From Mesorhizobium loti (lineage in GTDB: Bacteria > Pseudomonadota > Alphaproteobacteria > Rhizobiales > Rhizobiaceae): DNA of 64,000 nt. The position numbers were made by a program, and so were the translations under genes. Below are positions 45,477-54,810 of this stretch, piece after piece; the first letter of the stretch is position 1, and every line of letters starts with the position of its first letter. Location of the stretch: positions 2,981,001 through 3,045,000 of the forward strand of contig CP050293.1 in the NCBI GenBank assembly GCA_014189435.1. The letters run 5' to 3'. Under the pieces are notes generated by a model. That model made no database searches. It was given only the letters and a program-made list of their open reading frames with translations, and was not told the DNA's origin.

Positions 45477-45993
45477 CGCTGCATCCTGTCAAGGTGAAAG
45501 CATCCCACGCCGAGCCGTCGGGATTGGCATTGGCGAAATCGACCCCTTCGGTGAAAGCCACGCCGAAATCGGGCAAAAGCAGCCCTTTCGGCGCGGGTGT
45601 CGCTTCGCGCGAATTCAGCTGCTCGGCGCCACCGCCGGTCAAGGCATAGACTTGGCCATCCCATATCCTGCACAGCCCGCTGCCGTCCTGCAGCCCCGCT
45701 TCGCGGTCATCGTCGGTGCAGGCGTGGCGGATGGTGCCGAGCGGGAATGAATTCTTGCCGTTGGTCCAGGTGATGTCGGCCGGCAGGCTTGTGCCGGTGT
45801 TGGGCACGGTCAGCGAAAACACCTGCGCCGTCAGTGCCGCCGGTTCGTTGGCGAGCGGGCGAAATTGCATGATCGCGCCCGAGCGCGGCTCCCGATAGGT
45901 GGCGTGGCTCAGCAGACAGTCTTTTGCGAAGGCCGCCTGCACCGGGCCGAGCAGGCCCAGGAAAACGAAGGCCAGTGTGCGCGTGATCATCAA
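45469..45993 (-). CDS. Exported protein of unknown function
   Basis: This 174-residue protein has a Sec signal peptide (residues 1-23, ending AFAKDC) and paired Cys residues (HACTDDD, GLCRIWDG, TGCSDE). It contains WTNGKNSFPLGTIRHAC and a Gly-rich stretch (LTGGGAEQL). A second ATG lies one codon in. It forms a two-gene unit with the gene at 44856-45476. The family was not recognised. Confidence 0.7.
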   Translation of the reverse strand: MMITRTLAFVFLGLLGPVQAAFAKDCLLSHATYREPRSGAIMQFRPLANEPAALTAQVFSLTVPNTGTSLPADITWTNGKNSFPLGTIRHACTDDDREAGLQDGSGLCRIWDGQVYALTGGGAEQLNSREATPAPKGLLLPDFGVAFTEGVDFANANPDGSAWDAFTLTGCSDE

Positions 45994-46160
45994 TGTCTCT
46001 GGGAAAGCGTTGCCTGGGGCCGCACAGTCGCATCATCCGCGCAAAAGCATAAGCGAAATCCGGAATGGGCCGCCTTATCCATATCCGGACGAAAACTTGC
46101 CCGCACAAATCCCAGCAATCTGTATGGTCGAGCGCAGTGGCAAGGGAGACGAAACCGGTG

Positions 46161-46520
46161 ATGCGGCGTTTGGCAATGGCGATGGCAATGTCCGCATTCG
46201 CGGGCGGCATGGCACTGGCGGCGGCGCCCTATGTCGGGACGTGGTCCAGCGACAGGCTGAACTGCAGTGCGGCCGCCGACGTCCAGCGCCAGACTGTCTT
46301 CACCGTGGATCAGGCGTCGCTGTCGCTTCCCGAGCTCGGCTGCGAACACGCGACATTTCGCAAGACGGCTACCGGCTGGGTGGTGCGGGCAAGCCAATGC
46401 TACGGCTCTGACCTGTCGCTCGAGGAGCCGTTCACGCGTGTCATCCGTCTCGTCAGGCATGGCGCCACGCTGCGGTTCACCTGGCCTGGTTTCGACAGCG
46501 GACCCCTCGTCCGCTGCTGA
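46161..46520 (+). CDS. Exported protein of unknown function, 119 residues
   Basis: This small protein has a Met/Ala-rich signal peptide (residues 1-22, ending ALAAAP), then YVGTWSSDRLNCSAAAD, FTVDQASLSLPELGCE and a C-terminal WPGFDSGPLVRC. Three to four Cys residues suggest a periplasmic fold with disulfides. It begins with a lipocalin-like YxGTWS opening, but no family is claimed. The start may be the GTG one codon upstream. Confidence 0.6.
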   Translation: MRRLAMAMAMSAFAGGMALAAAPYVGTWSSDRLNCSAAADVQRQTVFTVDQASLSLPELGCEHATFRKTATGWVVRASQCYGSDLSLEEPFTRVIRLVRHGATLRFTWPGFDSGPLVRC

Positions 46521-46585
46521 AGGCGTCCAGCGCCTCAGAACAGCAGGGCGATCGCTTGTGGCGGAGACCACCAATTGTCGAAGTC

Positions 46586-46768
46586 GGCGCCGCCCCTCAT
46601 CGCCCTGCCGGGCACTTCTCCCCGTATAGTGACGGGGAGAAGGGGGCCGGCCGCAACCTCGGCACCCATTCTGCAACGCTGGAGATTGGCGAAATCCGTC
46701 GCGAAAGCGTCCTTCTCCCCGTCACTATACGGGGAGAAGATGCCGGCAGGCAGATGAGGGGCGGCGCC
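46586..46768. mobile_element. MITE-like inverted-repeat element
   Basis: A 58-base left arm (46586-46643) and right arm (46711-46768) are inverted copies with about 5 mismatches. Each arm contains its own perfect hairpin, CTTCTCCCCG/CGGGGAGAAG around TATAGTGA. The total length is about 183 bases with no gene inside. This fits a non-autonomous miniature inverted-repeat element or a compound intergenic repeat of the rhizobial type. It sits between convergent genes. Confidence 0.7.
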
Positions 46769-46813
46769 AACGTCCGGAAAAGGTTGAGGTACGAACCTGA
46801 AGCGATTGCCCGC

Positions 46814-47780
46814 TCAGAACAGCCCGACCAGAAACGCCGCGCCGCCGAGAAAGCCAGCCGAACAGATCCACAGCAACCAGAGCCCGCGCACCCGGCATTC
46901 GAGCACCGCCGAGCCGGGGTTGGCGGGGTCATAGTGCACGTCGACCTTACTGCCTTCGACATACTGCCGTGCCTGACCGCTGACGAGGCCGGGCAATGAA
47001 GCCGTCACGGTGGCGCCGAAGGTGACACGATCGGCGCTGTAGTGCTGGCCGGCGACGCCATAGGAGTAGACGATGCGGGATTTGAAAACGGTGCGCCAGC
47101 GTCGATAGCCTGAATGGCTTCGCAGCGCCTGCAGGCCCGAGGAATCGATGCGGCCGGCAGTTACCGGCCATCTTGCCGCCTGCTCGGCCAACGATTTCTG
47201 GGCGAAACCCATGCGCAGGATGAACAGGCCCATGAACAGCAGCAGCGCTCCCGCGCCGAGGTTCTGCGGCTTGGGCAGATGCGGCCCGATCGCCTCCAGG
47301 ACACCGCCGACGGAAAACACCAGCACCAGCGCGCCGACCACCAGTCCGGCCGAAAGCTGGACCATGAACTTGAAGGCGCCTTCGGGCATGGTGCGCTCGA
47401 TCACGGCTTTGCTCGGATCGGCCGGATTGTAGAAGACAGTCACCTCCGCGCCGCGGGGGAAACTGCGCAAGGGTCTCCTTGACTTCGAAATTCCCCAAAT
47501 TCTCCTTCACGCTGTAGCGCGAGCTTTGAAATTTCTTGCCGCCGACCTTGTATTCAAAGGTGATCGCCGGAAAATTGCGCATTTCGGTGGTGTCAGTGCT
47601 GTCCGAGCCAACGCCCGAGCGCCTCACTTCACGGGCTTCGACGCGCGAGGAGATGATCCTTCCCGGCGCCGGCAGCCAGCGGCTGAGTGCCTTCACCTCT
47701 CGCCATTTCAGGAAGGTGATGAGCGACAACATGCCGGCGACCACGCAGGCAAAGCCGACAAGCATAATCTTGAGTTCCAA
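46814..47780 (-). pseudogene. DUF3592-type membrane protein, frameshifted
   Basis: The N-terminal part (TTG start at 47780 with GGGGAG upstream) reads MELKIMLVGFACVVAG and continues to NFEVKETLAQF. The frame then jumps at a run of five G (47455-47459 on the plus strand): with four, QFPRGAEVTVFYNPADPSKA continues into a second domain with three membrane segments and a second VHYDPANPGSA motif. The two repeated YNPADP/YDPANP motifs mark two DUF3592 domains. One extra base separates them, so the gene is broken, slips, or was misread. Confidence 0.75.
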
Positions 47781-47957
47781 CTCGTCTCCCCCCAGGAGTG
47801 CAGGAGCCTGCACATAGACAGCAAGGCGACGGCAATGTCTTGTATTTTCGAGAAAGCCGCCTCTCCAGAAAGGAAAAGACTGTCTTCCGTTGATCCAGAT
47901 CAACGCACACGCACCGCTCATGCTGTCTCCTCGACACTGATCGAAGGGAGAACGAGC

Positions 47958-48071
47958 GTGTCGACTTACGACCTCATGGTTATCACCGCAGTGCTATTCT
48001 GTTTCGGATCATTCTCCGCAGTCCTGGCCTATGCCACCCTCGATGAATCGCGTCGCCGGCCACGCAGATAA
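47958..48071 (+). CDS. 37-residue single-span membrane peptide
   Basis: A GTG start has GGGAG 7 bases upstream. The product is a short peptide with one hydrophobic helix (LMVITAVLFCFGSFSAVLAYA) and a basic tail (ESRRRPRR), which fixes the C-terminus in the cytoplasm. It is divergent from the DUF3592 gene. Such small membrane proteins are common but easily missed. Its function is unknown. Confidence 0.65.
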   Translation: MSTYDLMVITAVLFCFGSFSAVLAYATLDESRRRPRR

Positions 48072-48142
48072 GGTTGGCATATGGGGCGACTGTTCATCGC
48101 GGACAGAGGCGAGCAGTGCAAACAACAACAGCCCACGCCGCG

Positions 48143-48751
48143 TCATGCAGGCTTCACGGCCAGGAACGTGTTCCATTCTTCGCTATTGCGGCCGACGTTG
48201 AAATCGTCCCTGATGAGAACCAGCCCGGCGCTTTCGAGACGGGCCGCGAAGTCGTCCCTGCGCCAATACACCGTATGATATTCACCCGATGTCTCGCCGT
48301 CGCCATTGCGCATCGAGACGAGGAAGACGCCGCCCGGCCGCAGCGACCCGGCTATCTTGGCAAGCACCTGGTCGGTCTGGTCGCGCGGCACATGGATCAA
48401 CACGCACAGGGCCAGGACCGCGTCGTAGGGGCCGCCGAGATCATCGGTGATGAGATCGAGAAGCTCGCCATGCTTGCCACGCGCGGCCTGCAGCTCCAGA
48501 AACCGCTTGGTCGCGTCGGTGCGCCGAACCTTGACGCCCAAATTCTCCAGAAAGTCCGCGTCGTATCCAGGCCCCGACCCGACTTCCAGAATCCGGCCGC
48601 CCGTGCCGGCGATCGCCACAAGGCGCTTTAGCGATGCCTGCTCCCTTTCGTTGGGAACATGCCTCACGATGGCGTCATACTGTTCCGCATAATCCTCGTA
48701 AGCGCTGATCGTTTGACGGCTCTTCGCCAGATCCTCCGATGACACGCTCAT
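48143..48751 (-). CDS. Class I SAM-dependent methyltransferase
   Basis: This 202-residue methyltransferase has the SAM-binding motif GRILEVGSGPGYDADFL (near residue 55), RRTDATKRFLELQAA, and a VLALCVLIHVPRD motif IV. The nearest well-known type is the small-molecule or quinone-like group; the substrate is not clear. It is transcribed away from the DUF1127 gene by its own promoter. Confidence 0.85.
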   Translation of the reverse strand: MSVSSEDLAKSRQTISAYEDYAEQYDAIVRHVPNEREQASLKRLVAIAGTGGRILEVGSGPGYDADFLENLGVKVRRTDATKRFLELQAARGKHGELLDLITDDLGGPYDAVLALCVLIHVPRDQTDQVLAKIAGSLRPGGVFLVSMRNGDGETSGEYHTVYWRRDDFAARLESAGLVLIRDDFNVGRNSEEWNTFLAVKPA

Positions 48752-48793
48752 CTTTCCCTCCCTTGCATTCTACGTCGGTCAAAGAGACTTGCC

Positions 48794-48961
48794 TCAGCGG
48801 ATGCTGCCGTTGGGAACATGTCCGTCGAGCACGCCGATATCGCGCAGGAAATGGTCCGAAAGGGAACGGTGATCGAGCAGGCGGCGCGAGCGGGGCCTGA
48901 ACGGAGCGATGAAGAGATCGAGCGTCGGGCGACGAAGCGTGTTGTAGAGGGTCGTGGTCAT
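48794..48961 (-). CDS. DUF1127-type small protein
   Basis: This 55-residue protein has the C-terminal LSDHFLRDIGVLDG typical of DUF1127 proteins, which in alphaproteobacteria are small Arg-rich regulators of phosphate and RNA-related responses. An Arg-rich middle (RPRSRRLLDHR) fits. The start at 48961 (MTTTLYNTL) is the best. It is divergent from the LysR gene at 49066. Confidence 0.75.
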   Translation of the reverse strand: MTTTLYNTLRRPTLDLFIAPFRPRSRRLLDHRSLSDHFLRDIGVLDGHVPNGSIR

Positions 48962-49065
48962 TGCCGTGTCCTTCCGGGTTCGAGTTGATGAACAGAGCAT
49001 GCCTGTTTCCGGCCTTGGATTCCAATCGAACGTCGCGTAGCATGCATCAGGAGGATTGATGCATC

Positions 49066-49977
49066 ATGAGTTGGGAGCTGCCGCCGCTAGGCGCTATCAG
49101 GGTCTTTGAAGCCGCGGCACGACTGGGCAGTTTCACCAAGGCCGCCGAAGAACTCGGCATGACCCAGTCTGCCGCCAGCTATCAGATCAAGGTGCTGGAA
49201 GAACGCGCCGGAACACCGCTTTTCATAAGAAAAACAAGGCAGATCGCCCTGACCGAGGCCGGGCAGCAATTGGCGCCGCACGCAACGGGCGCGTTCTCGG
49301 CCCTGGCGGATGCGTGGGTCGCCACCAAGGGTGGGGCGACCGGCGTGCTTTCCGTCACGACCATGGAAACATTCGCAACGAACTGGCTGGCCGTATGGCT
49401 CGGTACATTCCAGCTGATGCATCCCGATCTTGCCGTGAAAGTGAATACATCGGCCCGGCTGGTCGATTTCACGCGCGAGGACATGGATATCGGGATCAGA
49501 ACCGGCACCGGAAAATGGCCCGGCCTGACAGCGCATTATCTGTTCAAGGCGGACTACACGCCGATGCTCAGCCCCAAGCTGGCCGAGAGCGTGGGCGGTA
49601 TTCGCCACCCCGAGGATCTCTACAACGTAGCGCTGTGCTGTGCGACAGATCCCTGGTGGAAAATCTGGTTCGAAGCAGCCGGCGTGCCCTTCGATCCCGA
49701 TCGCGTCATCGCGGGTCCAATGCTAGGTTCGCAGGCTTACGATGCGATGGCGGCACTGACCGATCAGGGCGCTGCGATCCTCACCCGCAACATCTACAGC
49801 GCGCTTCTGGCAAAGGGCCAGTTGATACAGCCATTCGAAGTCCTCGGCTCCGACGGCGACGGCTATTGGCTGGTGCATCTGGAAAGCCGCCGCAACACGC
49901 CGAAGATCAAGGTGTTCCGAGACTGGGTGCTGGCCCAGACGGCGGACATCAGGGAGAGCGAAGTACGCCGGACCTGA
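49066..49977 (+). CDS. LysR-family transcriptional regulator, GcvA-like
   Basis: This 303-residue regulator of the GcvA subgroup has an N-terminal helix-turn-helix in PPLGAIRVFEAAARLGSFT and TQSAASYQIKVLEE, and a ligand domain with a DMDIGIRTGTGKWPG motif. Its 104-base divergent neighbour is a DUF1127 gene, which it may regulate. The inducer is unknown. Confidence 0.9.
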   Translation: MSWELPPLGAIRVFEAAARLGSFTKAAEELGMTQSAASYQIKVLEERAGTPLFIRKTRQIALTEAGQQLAPHATGAFSALADAWVATKGGATGVLSVTTMETFATNWLAVWLGTFQLMHPDLAVKVNTSARLVDFTREDMDIGIRTGTGKWPGLTAHYLFKADYTPMLSPKLAESVGGIRHPEDLYNVALCCATDPWWKIWFEAAGVPFDPDRVIAGPMLGSQAYDAMAALTDQGAAILTRNIYSALLAKGQLIQPFEVLGSDGDGYWLVHLESRRNTPKIKVFRDWVLAQTADIRESEVRRT

Positions 49978-49985
49978 CGGCTGTC

Positions 49986-51083
49986 TCAGTCGGCGTCGGC
50001 CACGGTCTGCCGTCCGCCAGCCCAGGCGCGCCATTGCCGTTCGTCGCCATGGAAGACGTTGAGGTCGATGCGGCCGGTGACGCCATGCGACAGGCCGGAG
50101 CCGGAATACTGCCAGAACAGCCATTTGCGGTCGGGGTAGACCTTCGACGGATGCCGCGCGACTGCCCGCAGCCAGAACGGATAATCGAGGAAGGCGCCGC
50201 GCAGATTGTCGCGGTAGAAATCGGGCGCGGTGTAGATGATGGGCCGCTGGCCGTAGTAGCGCTCCAGCCTGTCCATGAACACCTGCATCTTCTCCAGCAC
50301 CTTTTCGCGCGACGGCCGCCGCTTGCAACTGGACTCGCCATTCCACTCGACGTCGATGACCGGCGGCAGCGCGCCTTCTACCCTGGGCACGTTGCGGATG
50401 AACCAGTCGGCCTGCTCACCGGCCGTGCGGCACCAGTAGAAGAAATGGTAGGCGCCACGCTTCAGGCCGGCAGTGTCGGCATTGCGCCAGTTCTTCATGA
50501 ACATCGGATCGAGATGGTCGCCGCCGTCGGTCGCCTTGATGTAGGCGAAGTTGGCGCCCTGAGCGCGCAATTTGTCCCAGTTGACGTTGCCTTGCCAGCG
50601 CGAGACGTCGACGCCGTGCACGGCAAGGTGGCGGGGTGAAGCCTTGCCGAAATTGATCGGCTTGGCATCGCGAAAACCGTAACGGGTGAGCGGCCCGGCA
50701 AGCATGGCCGGTGCCGCGCGGGTCAACAGCTTGGGCGGCGACACCAAGGCTGCCGGCTCGACCGGCAGCCCGCCGACATCAGGCACTTGGGGATCAGGCA
50801 CATCGGGCGCGGCAAACACCCCCGTCTCTTCCTCCTCCGCCAAGCCGAACGGGCGCGTTCTTTCCGCCGGACCGTTGTCAGACATGGGAGCCAATTCGGC
50901 CCTTGCCGCCCTGTTACCCCTTGCCGCCGGAGCAGCGGTGATCGGCGCCGGCGGCCGTATCACGGAACTGGTGGTCTCGTTGGACGGTTTCTGCAAATCC
51001 AGCGCGTCGACGCCGGCCGTTGACGAGCAGCCGGCAAGGCATAGCGATGCGATCAAAAAACTGACGACGCCCGGAATCCGCAT
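49986..51083 (-). CDS. GH25 lysozyme-type lipoprotein
   Basis: This 365-residue muramidase is a predicted lipoprotein: the signal ends at the lipobox CLAGC (Cys18). A Pro/Ala-rich linker (residues 20-150) precedes a GH25 catalytic domain with GVDVSRWQGNVNWDKL (near residue 153), FAYIKATDGG and the catalytic PVIDVEWNG. It probably cuts peptidoglycan between MurNAc and GlcNAc in the periplasm, for remodelling or secretion-system insertion. Confidence 0.88.
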   Translation of the reverse strand: MRIPGVVSFLIASLCLAGCSSTAGVDALDLQKPSNETTSSVIRPPAPITAAPAARGNRAARAELAPMSDNGPAERTRPFGLAEEEETGVFAAPDVPDPQVPDVGGLPVEPAALVSPPKLLTRAAPAMLAGPLTRYGFRDAKPINFGKASPRHLAVHGVDVSRWQGNVNWDKLRAQGANFAYIKATDGGDHLDPMFMKNWRNADTAGLKRGAYHFFYWCRTAGEQADWFIRNVPRVEGALPPVIDVEWNGESSCKRRPSREKVLEKMQVFMDRLERYYGQRPIIYTAPDFYRDNLRGAFLDYPFWLRAVARHPSKVYPDRKWLFWQYSGSGLSHGVTGRIDLNVFHGDERQWRAWAGGRQTVADAD

Positions 51084-51326
51084 CTGGACCTGTACTCAAA
51101 ACACAACAGACCGAGGGCAAAACGACAGCCAACGGACAAACCGGATCAGTTATGAACGAGAAATTACCAATAAAGTTTGAATCAAGTTTTTTTCGTGCAT
51201 GCGGAACACCGAAATCCGGTCGCCGGCGCCAACCGCCAGGCCGGCCTTGACAGTGCCACGATGTCTCTGTTGAGACGACAGGTGCCTCCCCGCCCTTTCC
51301 GCCGACACATCCCCGAAGGCATCCTG

Positions 51327-52310
51327 ATGACTGCATTGCAGCGACTGTTTTTCGCCCTCCTGCTCGCGACCGTCCCCTGTGGCGAGGCGCTTGCGGCCCA
51401 GGGCGCGCGTGCTGGCGCACTCATTGTCGTGCCTCCAGGCAATCGATCAGAGACGCAGCCAGAAATCCCGGATGCCTCGGCAACGCGAACGCGCGCGTTC
51501 AAGACCACCTATGAGGAAAAATACGAGAAGATCATCGCGCTTTTGAAGCGCGAGAAGACGCTGGTGGCGCGCATCAAGGAAGTGGCGGCGGCCTATGATA
51601 TCGATCCGGTTCACATCGTCGGCGCGCTGGTCGGCGAACACACCTACAATGTGACCGCCGTCGGCTCGGTGCAGACCTATTATGTCAAGGCGCTGTCCTA
51701 TTCCGGCCTCGACTTTGCCTTCCGCTACAAGGGCATGCCGGTGCAGACCTTCGTCGAGCGGCCGGAATTCGAGCCTTGCGCGCAAGCCAAGGGCAGTGCC
51801 GCCTTGTGGAGCTGCCGCGACGATATCTGGATCCGGCATTTTCGCGGCAAGACGGTCGATGGCGTCGCTTTTCCCGCGATGACCTTCCAGCAGGCCTTCT
51901 TCCAACCCTTCTTCGCCGGCCAGACATTCGGGCTCGGGCAGATCAGTCCGCTGACAGCGCTTGAGGTCACCGATCTCGTCAACAAGGTGAGCGGCTATGA
52001 CAGGCTGACGCCCGACCACCCGCAGGCGATCTATCGCGACGTCATGGATCCCGACCGCAGCATCGTCTACATCGCGGCCATCGTGCGGGACGCCATCGAT
52101 GCCTACAAGGAACAGGGCTTCGATATTTCCGGCAATCCGGGCATCACGGCGACGCTCTACAATGTCGGCCAGCCCAGGCGCAGGGCCGCCGAACTGCGCG
52201 CGGCCGCAGGAAGCGGCAAAGGCCGCAAGCTGCCGGTCGAGAATTACTATGGCTGGCTCGTCAACGACAAACTGGATGAGCTCAAGAGCCTGCTCGACAG
52301 CGGCAGCTGA
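51327..52310 (+). CDS. DUF1402-family exported protein
   Basis: This 327-residue protein has a signal peptide (residues 1-24, ending ALAAQG). The mature part (KIIALLKREKTLVARIKEVAA, HIVGALVGEHTYNV, FGLGQISPLTALEVTD, GNPGITATLYNVGQP) matches DUF1402. These blocks resemble lytic transglycosylase-like features, including the late GITATLYNVG, but the enzyme role is unproven. It is divergent from the lysozyme gene, which fits a cell-wall role. The start at 51327 (MTALQRL) was chosen for its signal peptide. Confidence 0.83.
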   Translation: MTALQRLFFALLLATVPCGEALAAQGARAGALIVVPPGNRSETQPEIPDASATRTRAFKTTYEEKYEKIIALLKREKTLVARIKEVAAAYDIDPVHIVGALVGEHTYNVTAVGSVQTYYVKALSYSGLDFAFRYKGMPVQTFVERPEFEPCAQAKGSAALWSCRDDIWIRHFRGKTVDGVAFPAMTFQQAFFQPFFAGQTFGLGQISPLTALEVTDLVNKVSGYDRLTPDHPQAIYRDVMDPDRSIVYIAAIVRDAIDAYKEQGFDISGNPGITATLYNVGQPRRRAAELRAAAGSGKGRKLPVENYYGWLVNDKLDELKSLLDSGS

Positions 52311-52342
52311 GAAACGGCAATCTGTCTTGCCCCGGAGCCGGC

Positions 52343-52990
52343 GTGCAATCGTTCATCGATCAAAGTGTATGTTTCATCGAGACCCATCAGGCCTGGGCCG
52401 GCGCCGTGGTCGGGCTGCTGGCGTTCGGTGAATCGCTGATCCTGATCGGCATCCTGCTGCCGGGCACCACCGTTCTGGTGATCGTCGGCGGCCTGGTCGG
52501 AGCCGGAATCATCGAGCCGCTGCCCGTTCTGCTGGCCGCGATGATCGGAGCGGCGCTGGGCGACACCATCTCCTATTTTCTCGGCATATGGCTTGGGCGC
52601 GGCGTCGTCCACAAATGGCCACTCAACCGCTTTCGCCGCGAAATCGCCAAAGCGCGCCTGTTCTTCCGGCGCTACGGCTTCGCCGCGATTTTTCTCGGGC
52701 GCTTCTTCGGCCCGCTGCGCGCTACCGTGCCGCTGGTCGCCGGCATGATGGGCATGAACCGGCGGCGTTTCCAGATCGCCAATGTTCTGTCGGCAATCCT
52801 GTGGGCGCCGGCCGTGCTGTCGCCGGGATGGCTGGTGGCCAAGGGGGCCGACCGCTTCGCCGAGCTCGGCGCATCGAGCCTGTTCGGCCTGGCGGCGATC
52901 GCAGCCATTGTAGCAGCCGCCATCGCGGCGATCGTCGTCAAAGTCTTCTATCGCAGCGACAAGCGCGTTGGAAAAGCTAGGGCTTCCTGA
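52343..52990 (+). CDS. DedA-family membrane protein
   Basis: This 215-residue protein with a GTG start has FGESLILIGILLPGTTVL near residue 28, then GDTISYFLGIWLG and a second conserved block FFRRYGFAAIFLGRFFGPLR near residue 100, all hallmarks of DedA (SNARE-associated) proteins. DedA members take part in lipid-carrier flipping and membrane homeostasis. Its end overlaps the convergent glycosidase gene by 14 bases. Confidence 0.88.
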   Translation: MQSFIDQSVCFIETHQAWAGAVVGLLAFGESLILIGILLPGTTVLVIVGGLVGAGIIEPLPVLLAAMIGAALGDTISYFLGIWLGRGVVHKWPLNRFRREIAKARLFFRRYGFAAIFLGRFFGPLRATVPLVAGMMGMNRRRFQIANVLSAILWAPAVLSPGWLVAKGADRFAELGASSLFGLAAIAAIVAAAIAAIVVKVFYRSDKRVGKARAS

Positions 52991-53765
52991 AGACGCCGAT
53001 CATCGGCCCCAGATTCCAGTAGTCGTCATTGCGGCCGATGGCAGGCGCAAACAGGCTTGATATCGTGCCGTCGAGGAACAGCGCATTGTCGCAGCCGAGC
53101 GCGTCGCGGAAAAGCCGGGCGAAGGCATGGAAGGTGACCGTGCCGTTCGAAATCGCAAACACCGCGACGCCGTCCTTTCGCACTCCGACACCGTCGCGGG
53201 TTTTTCGCGAGGTGCCGTCAGCCTGGAATTTCGGATGCAGCTTGCCGTCGATCACCAGCATCGGCCCGGATTGCGTCGCATAGTCGACGCTCGGACGCCT
53301 TTTCACAAAATCCTTGGTGGCGCGGACCGCGGCCTTGCCGTCGCGCATGTAGAAAATGCCGTTCGGCTGCAGCGAAAAATTGCCGCTTCCCGATCCCGTC
53401 TTCACCGATGCCATTTCCTGGCCATGCTCGACATAGAGACCGACCGGCGCGAGGTTCGGGTGATACATGCCGGCATTGATGCCGAATAGCATGGTGCGCC
53501 CGGCCGCCTGTTGCGAGACATGGAGATTGTGCAGCGACTGAAACGGCTTGCCGGCCGGATCCTTCCAGAACAGCTCGACCTGATATCGTTTCGGATCAAC
53601 CTCGCACACGAGATAGCTGGTCGCCTCGAAGGCGAAGTCCCGGCATGGCGGCAGCGAAGCGACCCACTGGCCAAACCCCATGCCAAATGCCGCCACCGAC
53701 GGCAACGCACCCTTGGCCAGCGCCAGCAGCAATGGCAGTGATTGCAGGAGGGTCAAGAAGTCCAT
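52977..53765 (-). CDS. Phosphodiester glycosidase-type protein
   Basis: This 262-residue protein has a hydrophobic N-terminus (residues 1-30, likely signal or anchor) and a domain matching the phosphodiester glycosidase family (NAGPA-like, formerly DUF2233): FGINAGMYHPN, GNFSLQPNGIFY, ATQSGPMLVIDG and CDNALFLDGTISSLF. It may remove a sugar-phosphate cap from a periplasmic or surface polymer. The substrate is unknown. Confidence 0.82.
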   Translation of the reverse strand: MDFLTLLQSLPLLLALAKGALPSVAAFGMGFGQWVASLPPCRDFAFEATSYLVCEVDPKRYQVELFWKDPAGKPFQSLHNLHVSQQAAGRTMLFGINAGMYHPNLAPVGLYVEHGQEMASVKTGSGSGNFSLQPNGIFYMRDGKAAVRATKDFVKRRPSVDYATQSGPMLVIDGKLHPKFQADGTSRKTRDGVGVRKDGVAVFAISNGTVTFHAFARLFRDALGCDNALFLDGTISSLFAPAIGRNDDYWNLGPMIGVFRKP

Positions 53766-53840
53766 GCGCGTACCGGAGAATCGAAAAGGTCCGGTACGGA
53801 TATAGCCCGTTTCAAGCGATACTGTGGAAGGCTCAGGCGC

Positions 53841-54713
53841 TTAGACAAGCCATCCCATGGCGACGCTCAACAACAAAACGATGCCGAGTACGCCACGATA
53901 GATGACGAATGGCCAGGCCGAAAAACGCTCAAGCACGCGCATCAACCCCCATATGGCGAAGAAGGCGGAGATTGATGCGACGACAAGCCCGACGGCGAGG
54001 ACCGACCAGCCATGGGCGTCGAGATGGACCTTGTGCAGTTCCCAGAGTTCCTTGAGACCGGCGAGTGCGATCGCCGGCAGCCCGAGCAGGAACGAGAAGC
54101 GCGCCGCTTCGGCCCGCTTGAAGCCGAGCCCCAGCGCTGCGGTCAGGGTTGAGCCCGAGCGCGAGACGCCGGGGATAAGCGCGCCGATCTGGGCGATACC
54201 GACAAGCAGCGCGTCAATCAGCGAGGCTTCGCCCATGCTGCGCCGGTGGCGTGCAAAAATCTCGGCCAGCGCCAGCAGGATGGCCATGACGATGCAGGCC
54301 CAGCCGATCACCGTCAGGCTGCGCAGCGGCGAATTGCAGGCGTTGAGCACGCCCGACAGGGCAACGCCGGCGATGACGATCGGGATCGTCGCCAATATGA
54401 TCCAGAGCGCCAGCCGGAAATGCCGGTCAGCGAAATCGCGTCGCGCCAGGGCGTCGAGCGAACCAAACAGGATATCCCTGACGTCACTCCAGAAATAGCT
54501 GACCACCGCGGCAAGGGCCGCGAGCTGCATGGCGGCGGAGAAGGCGGAGCCGGGATCCTGCCAGCCGAGCACGGCCGGCACGATGCGCATATGCGCGGTC
54601 GAGGAAATCGGCAGCAATTCGGTGATGCCTTGCACCACGCCGAGGAACGCCACCTTGGCGAATCCCAAGCCGACGAAGCCGGTGTCGACGCCTTGGGTGC
54701 AGATGTCTGCCAT
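53841..54713 (-). CDS. uppP: Undecaprenyl-diphosphatase
   Basis: This membrane enzyme (BacA/UppP) dephosphorylates undecaprenyl diphosphate to recycle the lipid carrier for peptidoglycan and other wall polymers. The 290-residue protein has QGITELLPISSTAH (near residue 29) and PGVSRSGSTLTAAL (near residue 180), the two active-site blocks, and about eight membrane segments. Loss or overexpression changes bacitracin sensitivity in related bacteria. Confidence 0.93.
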   Translation of the reverse strand: MADICTQGVDTGFVGLGFAKVAFLGVVQGITELLPISSTAHMRIVPAVLGWQDPGSAFSAAMQLAALAAVVSYFWSDVRDILFGSLDALARRDFADRHFRLALWIILATIPIVIAGVALSGVLNACNSPLRSLTVIGWACIVMAILLALAEIFARHRRSMGEASLIDALLVGIAQIGALIPGVSRSGSTLTAALGLGFKRAEAARFSFLLGLPAIALAGLKELWELHKVHLDAHGWSVLAVGLVVASISAFFAIWGLMRVLERFSAWPFVIYRGVLGIVLLLSVAMGWLV

Positions 54714-54810
54714 GTCGAGCCTTTCTGTTGAACAATCGTAGGGGGCGATCCCTGCCGAGCAATAGTCTGGCGATCCCCTGAATCCAATTTACGGATTTGT
54801 AAGGCGCCGC

